DNA of 10,931 nucleotides, taken from contig CAKTGM010000042.1 in the NCBI GenBank assembly GCA_934561515.1, positions 1-10,931 on the forward strand, given 5' to 3'. The first letter of the stretch is position 1, and every line of letters begins with the position of its first letter. The translations under genes and the position numbers were made by a program. Source of the stretch: an uncultured Oscillospiraceae bacterium (GTDB lineage: Bacteria > Bacillota > Clostridia > Oscillospirales > Oscillospiraceae). The notes under the pieces are model-generated. The model was not told where the DNA came from and ran no database searches. It saw only the letters and a program-made list of their open reading frames with translations. Of this stretch, positions 5,814-10,931 are shown in pieces.

Positions 5814-6317
5814 CTATTCCAGCGGGATATCCAGCACGCTGACGCCGCGCCGGAAGGCATATTCGATCGTCGAGCGCGTGCCGCCGCGCAGCCCGTCGTT
5901 CACGGCGATGAGCAGGCTTGCATGGTCGACCATGTAGCGGTTGCGCCGCTGCATACAGCCCGGCGTGTAGCTCTGCTGCACCATCGTTTCATAGTCGCAG
6001 CGGCGCAAAATCTCGCGGTAGCGGAATTTCTGCGCTTCGCTCCAGCCGTCCGTCTGCGTGGGACAGGGGATGGCCGCCTCAAGCGTGATGTGCGGATAGT
6101 GCACTTTCAGCGCGAGCACGGTCTCTGCAAAGTAGAGGTCGCAGCCCTCGGCCATGCCGCAGATAAAATGCTCCATCCCCTCGTGGATGGCGCTCTCCAC
6201 CGCCGCGCGCAGCTTCGCCTTGAGCGCGATGCAGCGCAGATCGCTCTCGTCCGCGCCCCACGGGAGTTTTCCCGGCCGATGGCCGGTGAACGCACAGGAA
6301 CAGGGTCTTCCCCGCAT
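5814..6317 (-). CDS. SLOG-superfamily protein (DUF1273/YpsA-like)
   Basis: 167-residue cytoplasmic protein. Landmarks: TGHRP (11-15), FICGMAEGCDLYFAE (51-65, the G-x-A-x-G-x-D nucleotide-loop region of the Rossmann-like SLOG fold), a cluster QRRNRYMVD (123-131) and GGTRSTIEYA (145-154, second phosphate-binding loop). The SLOG group is predicted to bind nucleotide-derived ligands; members act in stress, sporulation or division control (YpsA) or as sensors in conflict systems. The specific role here is unknown. The start is ATG 6317 because AAAGGAGG sits 8 nt upstream. The in-frame ATG at 6353 lies upstream of the probable -10 box and cannot be transcribed from this promoter. Lone gene, convergent with the transporter and divergent from ribU. 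No effector gene (nuclease, TIR, membrane pore) is beside it, so a defence role is not supported. Confidence 0.85.
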   Translation of the reverse strand: MRGRPCSCAFTGHRPGKLPWGADESDLRCIALKAKLRAAVESAIHEGMEHFICGMAEGCDLYFAETVLALKVHYPHITLEAAIPCPTQTDGWSEAQKFRYREILRRCDYETMVQQSYTPGCMQRRNRYMVDHASLLIAVNDGLRGGTRSTIEYAFRRGVSVLDIPLE

Positions 6318-6341
6318 CGGCACCGCCTCCTTTTCTTGCCC

Positions 6342-6370
6342 ATTATAGAACATCCGTTCGCCTTTGTAAA
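6342..6370 (-). promoter_or_regulatory. Sigma-A promoter of the SLOG gene
   Basis: Minus strand TTTACA (6365-6370), exact 17-bp spacer, consensus TATAAT (6342-6347). Transcription should begin near 6335, leaving a leader of under 20 nt that holds the ribosome binding site. Confidence 0.85.
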
Positions 6371-6381
6371 GTATTTTCCTC

Positions 6382-6409
6382 TTGACATTTTGGAGATTTG
6401 GCGTATACT
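6382..6409 (+). promoter_or_regulatory. Sigma-A promoter of the FMN riboswitch/ribU unit
   Basis: Consensus TTGACA (6382-6387), 16-bp spacer and TATACT (6404-6409). The expected start near 6416 places the riboswitch at the very 5' end of the transcript. Confidence 0.9.
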
Positions 6410-6430
6410 CAAGCTATCAACTGAATCACT

Positions 6431-6547
6431 TGTCTTCGAGGCGGGGTGAAACTCCCCACCGGCGGTTATAGTCCGCAAGCGATATTTTTATCGCACGAAC
6501 CGGCGAAATTCCGGTACCGACGGTCACAGTCCGGATGAGAGAAGATG
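6431..6547 (+). ncRNA. FMN riboswitch (RFN element)
   Basis: All conserved RFN parts are present in order. P1 is TCTTC (6433-6437) with GAAGA (6541-6545). P2 is GGGG-TGAAACT-CCCC. ACCGGCGG then leads into P3, with CCGC as its partner. A variable P4 stem GCGATA/TATCGC has a TTTT loop. P5 is CCGG-CGAAATT-CCGG, with ACCGACGGTCACAGTCCGGATGAGAGAAG making up P6 and the closing strand (the consensus ends GGATGAGAGAAG). It binds FMN and represses riboflavin genes when FMN is plentiful. It lies 100 bp upstream of ribU. The expression platform is not obvious: no T-run terminator is seen, and a 6-bp ACGCAA/TTGCGT pair at 6566-6590 is the only candidate stem noted. Confidence 0.97.
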
Positions 6548-6647
6548 TGCTGCGCGCGATCTACCACGCAATTTTCACGCTCTTTTGCGTCATGCACCTT
6601 GGAAGACTTGTTCTTTCAGGGGAAATGACAAAAAGGAGTGTATTTTT

Positions 6648-7277
6648 ATGTCCGAATCCAATGCCAGCGCCATCTCCACCCCCCGCACGGTCAGCCGCAC
6701 CCACAAGCTCACGGTGACCGCCATGCTCTCGACCGTCGCGTTCCTGCTGATGTTCATCGAGTTCCCGATCCCCGCGCTCATCCCCGCATTCGTCAAGCTC
6801 GACATCTCCGATCTCCCCGAGCTGCTCGCGGCATTCTCGCTCGGCCCCATCTACGGCGTCGTCGTAACGCTGCTCAAGAACGTGCTCTTCTCCCTGCTGC
6901 ACGGCACGTCTTCCGCCTATGTCGGCGAGCTCTTCAACTTCATCATGGGCAGCGTCTTCTCCTTCTCCGCAGGCTTCATCTATCAGCGCAGGAAGTCCCG
7001 CAAGAGCGCCCTCACCGGCGCACTCGTCGGTGCGCTGCTGATGGCGGTGCTGTCCGTGCCCCTCAACTACTTCGTGGTCTACCCCGCCTACGTGGTGTGC
7101 TACCACCTGCCGCTCGAAGCCATCATCGGTATGTATCAGGACATCCGCCCCTCGACCAACGGCCTCCTCGAATGCCTGATGGTCTTCAATATGCCCTTCA
7201 CCTTCGTCAAGGGTATGATCGACGTGGCGCTGTGCTTCCTCATCTACAAGCCCCTCTCCCCGCTGCTGCACAAGTAA
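6648..7277 (+). CDS. ribU: Riboflavin ECF-transporter substrate-binding protein RibU
   Basis: 209-residue membrane protein, the S component that captures riboflavin (and probably FMN/roseoflavin) and docks on a shared ECF energy-coupling module (EcfA/A'/T) encoded elsewhere. About six hydrophobic helices are visible. Family landmarks are FPIPALIPAFVKLDISDLPELL (split here as residues 39-60), GTSSAYVGELFNFIMGS (86-102) and NMPFTFVKG (181-189). The N-terminal 20 residues are polar and Ser/Thr-rich, slightly longer than usual. ATG 6648 is chosen for AAAAGGAG 9 nt upstream; the in-frame ATG at 6585 has no such site. The FMN riboswitch immediately upstream makes the identification secure and indicates repression by internal FMN. 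Riboflavin synthesis genes are not in the window. Confidence 0.95.
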   Translation: MSESNASAISTPRTVSRTHKLTVTAMLSTVAFLLMFIEFPIPALIPAFVKLDISDLPELLAAFSLGPIYGVVVTLLKNVLFSLLHGTSSAYVGELFNFIMGSVFSFSAGFIYQRRKSRKSALTGALVGALLMAVLSVPLNYFVVYPAYVVCYHLPLEAIIGMYQDIRPSTNGLLECLMVFNMPFTFVKGMIDVALCFLIYKPLSPLLHK

Positions 7278-7287
7278 CATATCAAAC

Positions 7288-7328
7288 AATAAGGCCGTCA
7301 GGACAGCAGTCCTGACGGCCTTATTTTG
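7288..7328. terminator. Bidirectional intrinsic terminator
   Basis: A perfect 17-bp stem (7288-7304 with 7309-7325), AGCA loop, ending in TTATTTT on the plus strand and AATAAG/TTATT on the other. It ends ribU and, in the opposite direction, the methyltransferase operon. Confidence 0.93.
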
Positions 7329-7334
7329 TTCATT

Positions 7335-7964
7335 TCATCTCTTGCGCGCAGCGATGAAGCGGTTGGGCGGCGCGGGGAACAGGTCTTCCTGCTCCACGAT
7401 CTCAAAGCCCGCGCGCAGAATATCCTGCGCCAGCGTCTCGCGCGTGTCGAAGGCGACGAAGGGGCGCTTGCCCGTGCGGTACTCAAGCCACTTGCGCATA
7501 CGCTCGCGCGTCATCCCCACGCCGAGACAGTCGGTCGCGGAGAGGAACATCCCGCCCGGGCGCAGGAGCGCGCAAATGCGCGCGAGCACCTCCGCGCGCT
7601 GCTCGACATAGAGCAGCACGTTGCACGCGAGCACCGCGTCGAAGCTCGCAGGGGCGAGAGAGGCGTCAAAAAGATCGGTCTGCGTCAGCAGGACGTTCGC
7701 AATGCCCTGCGCCGCCGCCTTTCCCTGCGCGCGGCGGATCATTTCATCCGAAATGTCGATGCCGCGCAGCTCCTTGACATCCGACGAGAGCGAGAGCGTG
7801 ACGATGCCCGTGCCGCAGGCAAAGTCCAGCAGCGTGTCCGTCGGCTTTAAGTATTTTCTCATGCAGGCGGTCGTTTTCTCGTAAGCCTCGCGGTAAAAAA
7901 CGCCCGCGTCCGCGTCATAGACCGCCGCGCGGCGATCCCAGAATTCTTTTGCAGTCGGTCTCAT
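7335..7964 (-). CDS. Class I SAM-dependent methyltransferase
   Basis: 209-residue soluble enzyme with a Rossmann methyltransferase core. Motif I is LLDFACGTGIVTL (45-57). An acidic residue follows the second strand in GIDISDEM (68-75, D70 as ribose contact). Motif II/III lies in DLFDASLAPASFDAVLACNVLLYV (about 97-120), and the LLRPGGMF post-motif is at 133-140. It belongs to the large Methyltransf_11/25-type group whose acceptors (small molecules, quinones, proteins) cannot be read from sequence. Its ATG overlaps the racemase stop as ATGA (7961-7964), so it is translationally coupled and the last gene of a three-gene leftward operon. This suggests it modifies something in the same pathway, but that is inference. 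Confidence 0.87.
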   Translation of the reverse strand: MRPTAKEFWDRRAAVYDADAGVFYREAYEKTTACMRKYLKPTDTLLDFACGTGIVTLSLSSDVKELRGIDISDEMIRRAQGKAAAQGIANVLLTQTDLFDASLAPASFDAVLACNVLLYVEQRAEVLARICALLRPGGMFLSATDCLGVGMTRERMRKWLEYRTGKRPFVAFDTRETLAQDILRAGFEIVEQEDLFPAPPNRFIAARKR

Positions 7965-9061
7965 TTTCCACCCTTGAAGACCATGTGAACGCCGTCGCTG
8001 CTTGTGAGATAGGCCATCGGGCCGTAGGCCTTGATGCCGAACTCCAGCACGTCGCCGACATGGACCTCGTCCTTCACCTCTTCAACGTCGAGGATCGTAT
8101 GGTCGGAGGACGCGCCGATGATCTCAACGCCCTCCTTGCGCGGCACAAGGTCGAAGCAGTTGCCGTAGTCCACGCGTCCCATGGCGACGAGCGCGCGGCG
8201 GCGGATGCCGCGATCCTCGTAGTGCCCCACCTCGCCGAAGGCGTCCACGCCCAGCTCGCCGACCGGGAAGCTCGGCTTGTCGCGGCACTCGATAACCTCA
8301 GCCTTGATCGTCAGCACATCCTTATGCAAAAAATCAGGGGAGAAATTGTCCGACTCGCCGCGAAGTCCGATATCGCCGAGACGCAGCAGGTTAATGCGGT
8401 AGGGCATCGTGCCGTTGAGCGCCATATAAGCGGAGGTGGATGCACCGCCGCTGATATAGTCGAGCGGCCGCCCGATCTCGCGCTCAATGTCTGCCGCAAG
8501 GCTGACGAGCCCCTGCATATTGCGCTTGGTCGGCAAAACAGAGCCGTAGCAGCTCAGGTTAACGCCCACGCCTGCAAGGCGCAGGTTCTTGAGCTCTCGC
8601 TCCACCTCAAGCGCGGCGTCCAGCGCGTCCTCTTCGTTCCAGAAGCCCTCGCGCAGGTCGCCGAGGTCCATCATCAGGATGACCTCATGTATCTTATTCT
8701 GCCGCTTCGCCTCTTCGTTGAGTGCGCGCAGCACGGTGATGTCACTTTGCAGGCTGATATCGCTCAGTTCCACCACGTCCAGAAGCTCGGAGAGCATGGG
8801 GATGCGGATGAGCATCAGCGGTTTTTTGGTAAGCCCCGCCTCGCGCATGGCGCGCAGCTGGCACACACGCGACGTTGCGATGAACTTCACGCCGCTCTCT
8901 TCGTAAACGCGCACGATCTCAGGCAGTGCGGACACTGCCTTCACGACGCCTGCGACCTCGATGAGAGAATCATGGCAGCGCTCTACGAGCGCTGCCAGAT
9001 TCTCTGCCAATTGATCGAGATCGAATTCCACACAGGGATATTGATTCCGATTCATTGTCAT
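7961..9061 (-). CDS. Alanine/ornithine racemase family PLP enzyme
   Basis: 366-residue fold-type III PLP enzyme (alanine racemase barrel plus C-terminal beta domain), closest in appearance to the alanine/ornithine racemase (Orr/YhfX) group. Landmarks: N-terminal VEFDLDQLAENL (11-22), VVKAVSALPEI (39-49, K41 as the PLP lysine), ATSRVCQLRAMREAGL (62-77), MDLGDLREGF (131-140), the phosphate-binding SGGASTS (204-210), LRLGDIGLRG (226-235) and a C-terminal SSDHTILDVEE. In place of the K-V-x-C-G-D segment typical of ornithine racemase it has K-A-V-S-A-L, so the amino acid substrate is uncertain. The ATG at 9061 is preferred over 9055 because AAAGGA lies 11 nt upstream. It follows an NhaC antiporter gene by 51 bp, a pairing known from clostridial ornithine-degradation loci, though no ornithine mutase or thiolase genes are in the window. 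Confidence 0.85.
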   Translation of the reverse strand: MTMNRNQYPCVEFDLDQLAENLAALVERCHDSLIEVAGVVKAVSALPEIVRVYEESGVKFIATSRVCQLRAMREAGLTKKPLMLIRIPMLSELLDVVELSDISLQSDITVLRALNEEAKRQNKIHEVILMMDLGDLREGFWNEEDALDAALEVERELKNLRLAGVGVNLSCYGSVLPTKRNMQGLVSLAADIEREIGRPLDYISGGASTSAYMALNGTMPYRINLLRLGDIGLRGESDNFSPDFLHKDVLTIKAEVIECRDKPSFPVGELGVDAFGEVGHYEDRGIRRRALVAMGRVDYGNCFDLVPRKEGVEIIGASSDHTILDVEEVKDEVHVGDVLEFGIKAYGPMAYLTSSDGVHMVFKGGK

Positions 9062-9112
9062 GATTTTTTAATTCCTTTAGGTAGGGACTTTTCTGTAGGG
9101 GGAAAAGCTGAT

Positions 9113-10597
9113 TTACTGCGCGACCTTCTTGCTCTTCTTGAAGGGCTTGCCCGCAAGATCCTTGAGCGTCCAGCCGATCAGCACGCACAGCCAGTTGATG
9201 ATGGGCATGAGCCAGTTGAAGATGGCCCAGGGGCCGTAACCGCCGGCGCCCCAAGGCGCGATGTTCAGCGTGTCCTTAATGAACACACCGCAGGTGTTCC
9301 AGGGAACCAGAGCGGAGGTAACGGTACCGGCGCCCTCGAGTGCAGAGGACAGAACTGCCGGGTGCACGCCCATCTTGTGATATTCCTCGGCATACATACG
9401 GCCGGGAACCACGATGGAGATGTACTGCTCGGGCATGGTGGCGTTGGAGAGAACGCAGGTCACTTCGGTCAGGCCAACGAGAGAAGCAGGCGTCTTGGCG
9501 AACTTCTTGAGGGCGTTGACGATGACCTCGAGCTGGTGGGTCTCCTCCATGATACCGCCGAACATCATGGCGATGATCGTCATGGAGACAGAGGACATCA
9601 TACCCATGATACCGCCGCTTTCCAGCAGTCTCGTCATGGTGTAGCTCGTTTCGGGAGAAAGACTGGCTTCGAACATGGCGAGCGCTTCGTCGGAGAAGTA
9701 GTAGCCGTTCTTACCGTAATCGAAGATGGTGCCGAGCGTGCAGGCACCGGGCTGGAAGATGAGGCCGAGGATAACGCCGGCAACAATACCGAGGGTGATG
9801 CCGGGGATCGCGGGGACCTTCAGCGCAACTGCCACGATAACGACGATCGGGGGCAGGAGCAGCAGCGGGTTGATGTTGAAGATACCGCCCTCCGCAGCGT
9901 TCAGCGCGTTGGAGAACTCGACCACGCGGGACATATCCGCATCGCCGCCGTGATACTGCATCACGCCGAGGATGCCGAAGAAGATCAGGGTAATACCATA
10001 GGTGATCGCCGTGGGCAGGATCATGGCCTTGACGTGGGTCATCACGTCCGTACCGGCCATAGCGGGAGCAAGGTTCGTCGTATCGGACAGCGGGCTCATC
10101 TTATCGCCGAAGTAGGCGCCGGAGAGGACTGCGCCGGCGGTCATGCCGGGGCTCATGCCGAGGCCGTAGCCGATACCCATCAGCGCAACGCCCATCGTAC
10201 CCATCGTACCCCAGGAGGTACCGGTGGCGAGCGAGGTGATGGAGCAGATCAGAACGCAGGCAATGAAGAAAATTGCGGGTTTGAGGACCTTCAGGCCGTA
10301 GTAGATCATCGTGGGCACAACACCCGCGTTGATCCATACGCCGATCAGGATACCGACGATGATCAGGATGCAGACAGACTGCAATGCTTTGTAGATGCCG
10401 TCCATCATGGACTTTTCAACTTCATCCCACTTGTAGCCGAGATGCAGTGCCATGATCGCGGCAGCCATCACGCCGACAAACATAGGTACATGCGGGTCAA
10501 CTCCGAACTTGACAATACCGACCGCGAGTGCCGCGATCAGAACGGCCAAAGTCAATAGGGCTTCCCACAGCTTGGGCATTCTCTTTTCCTTACTCAT
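9113..10597 (-). CDS. NhaC-type Na+/H+ antiporter family protein
   Basis: 494-residue membrane transporter with about 11-12 hydrophobic helices. NhaC-family signatures are TSLATGTSWGTMGTMGVALMGIG (121-143, given here by its TGTSWGT core) and KMSPLSDTTNLAP (166-178). A repeat-like second-half motif GTVTSALVPWNTCGVF is also present. Known members exchange Na+ for H+, and relatives couple malate/lactate or amino acid exchange; the true substrate is open. The C-terminus is Lys-rich (KPFKKSKKVAQ). ATG 10597 follows GAAAGG by 11 nt. First gene of the leftward operon with the racemase and methyltransferase, so it may move the amino acid or ion for that pathway. Confidence 0.9.
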   Translation of the reverse strand: MSKEKRMPKLWEALLTLAVLIAALAVGIVKFGVDPHVPMFVGVMAAAIMALHLGYKWDEVEKSMMDGIYKALQSVCILIIVGILIGVWINAGVVPTMIYYGLKVLKPAIFFIACVLICSITSLATGTSWGTMGTMGVALMGIGYGLGMSPGMTAGAVLSGAYFGDKMSPLSDTTNLAPAMAGTDVMTHVKAMILPTAITYGITLIFFGILGVMQYHGGDADMSRVVEFSNALNAAEGGIFNINPLLLLPPIVVIVAVALKVPAIPGITLGIVAGVILGLIFQPGACTLGTIFDYGKNGYYFSDEALAMFEASLSPETSYTMTRLLESGGIMGMMSSVSMTIIAMMFGGIMEETHQLEVIVNALKKFAKTPASLVGLTEVTCVLSNATMPEQYISIVVPGRMYAEEYHKMGVHPAVLSSALEGAGTVTSALVPWNTCGVFIKDTLNIAPWGAGGYGPWAIFNWLMPIINWLCVLIGWTLKDLAGKPFKKSKKVAQ

Positions 10598-10645
10598 AGT
10601 GTTACCAACCTTTCGAAATTTTGGGGGGCGCTATTCGTATGGATA

Positions 10646-10669
10646 ACTATGCATATATTTTAGCATAGT
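10646..10669. promoter_or_regulatory. Inverted repeat over the nhaC promoter (candidate operator)
   Basis: ACTATGC (10646-10652), a 10-bp spacer and GCATAGT (10663-10669): a perfect 7-bp inverted repeat. The -10 box of the leftward promoter lies in the spacer, a typical place for a repressor dimer to block initiation. The regulator is unknown; none is encoded in the window. Confidence 0.5.
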
Positions 10670-10685
10670 ATCACGAAAATAGCAA
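10657..10685 (-). promoter_or_regulatory. Sigma-A promoter of the nhaC-racemase-methyltransferase operon
   Basis: Minus strand TTGCTA (10680-10685), 17 bp, TAAAAT (10657-10662). Transcription should start near 10650, about 50 bp before the ATG. A 4/6 plus 5/6 match with ideal spacing in an AT-rich stretch. Confidence 0.65.
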
Positions 10686-10838
10686 GTTGTTTTTGAATGG
10701 TGAACGCAGTTTTACGGTAATGTATTTTTGTCTCGGTATCGCTATTGGGTCCAGTTACGCCGGTAACACTCCTCCTTCCTCCTTCGCAGCACAACACAAT
10801 TGATTCGTAGCTGACTGCAAATGCAGAAAATACCTCTC
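10686..10838. other. Non-coding stretch upstream of the nhaC promoter
   Basis: No gene is seen here. It holds two tiny hairpins (GTTAC/GTAAC at 10754-10767; CTGCA/TGCAG near 10816) and a pyrimidine-rich tract (about 10768-10785) that reads as repeated AGGAGG on the minus strand but leads only to a five-codon frame. With the promoter and the hairpins at 10839-10925 it makes up a 334-bp gene-free right end. Confidence 0.5.
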
Positions 10839-10875
10839 TCTCCGGCCCGCCGATCCCCCATCGGCAGGCCGGGGA
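10839..10875. repeat. GC-rich hairpin 1 at the right edge
   Basis: A 16-bp stem around a 5-nt loop (CCCCC on the plus strand). The single C-A mismatch on the plus strand becomes a G-U pair on the minus strand, so the structure is complete in RNA read leftwards. No T-run follows. Function is unknown: 3'-end structure of a gene beyond the window, or a dispersed intergenic repeat. Confidence 0.6.
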
Positions 10876-10892
10876 TGAGGTGGTTTATCCTT

Positions 10893-10925
10893 CCGGCGCT
10901 GCGCCCCAAAGCGGCGCAGCGCCGG
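10893..10925. repeat. GC-rich hairpin 2 at the right edge
   Basis: A perfect 13-bp stem (10893-10905 with 10913-10925) and a 7-nt loop, 17 bp from hairpin 1. With no T-run it looks more like an intergenic repeat unit or stabiliser than a terminator; the window ends 6 bp later. Confidence 0.6.
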
Positions 10926-10931
10926 CCACGC

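Noticed and set aside
5814..6317. SLOG protein as part of an anti-phage (Thoeris/CBASS-like) system
   Set aside because: No TIR, nuclease, cyclase or membrane effector gene is adjacent, and the gene is alone between a terminator and its own promoter.
7949..10558. An 869-codon open frame on the plus strand
   Set aside because: It lies antisense to three clear genes (methyltransferase, racemase, NhaC), has low-complexity His/Asp/Arg-rich composition, recalls no domain, and is explained by GC-rich codon bias leaving the opposite frame open.
10754..10790. Repeated AGGAGG on the minus strand as ribosome site of a leader peptide
   Set aside because: It leads to only a few codons before a stop (GTG TTA CCG GCG TAA) and lies about 100 bp upstream of the inferred transcription start of the operon.

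Overview
The window looks like chromosome from a GC-rich, Gram-positive anaerobe of the Clostridia, probably an Oscillospiraceae/Ruminococcaceae-type gut bacterium. This is inferred from strong AAAGGAGG-type ribosome binding sites, an FMN riboswitch in front of a RibU-type ECF substrate-binding protein, a collagen-like surface protein with a glycosyltransferase, an SLH-repeat protein, a YnbB-type PLP enzyme and an NhaC/ornithine-racemase-like pair. There is no rRNA, tRNA, CRISPR array, transposase or phage gene.

Left part (1-2811), cell or spore surface. A membrane-anchored SLH-repeat protein is read leftwards. A collagen-like protein (41 uninterrupted G-X-Y triplets) and a family 2 glycosyltransferase with a TPR-like tail are read rightwards. 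The last two plausibly form a substrate and enzyme pair, as in spore-surface BclA systems. Both start where the expected ATG is replaced by ATC or ATT behind an extended Shine-Dalgarno sequence. The glycosyltransferase ends in an intrinsic terminator that overlaps its own stop codon.

Middle part (2813-5801). A two-gene, ATGA-coupled unit encodes an unrecognised 177-residue acidic protein and a methionine gamma-lyase/aluminium-resistance (YnbB) family PLP enzyme. It is followed by an EamA/DMT-type transporter. A perfect 16-bp hairpin at 5767-5801 separates this rightward block from the next, convergent gene.

Centre-right (5814-7325). A SLOG-superfamily protein (leftward) and a riboflavin importer RibU under an FMN riboswitch (rightward) diverge from two compact, near-consensus promoters only about 12 bp apart. 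A perfect 17-bp bidirectional terminator closes ribU.

Right part (7335-10931). A leftward operon runs in the order NhaC-type antiporter, alanine/ornithine-racemase-like PLP enzyme, class I SAM methyltransferase. The last two overlap by ATGA. The operon starts from a recognisable promoter whose -10 box sits inside a 7-bp inverted repeat, a candidate operator. The extreme right edge is non-coding and carries two strong GC-rich hairpins.

No wholly new system is certain. The best candidates for a second look are the collagen/glycosyltransferase pair with its non-canonical starts, the unknown protein fused translationally to the YnbB enzyme, and the nhaC-racemase-methyltransferase operon with its palindromic promoter.
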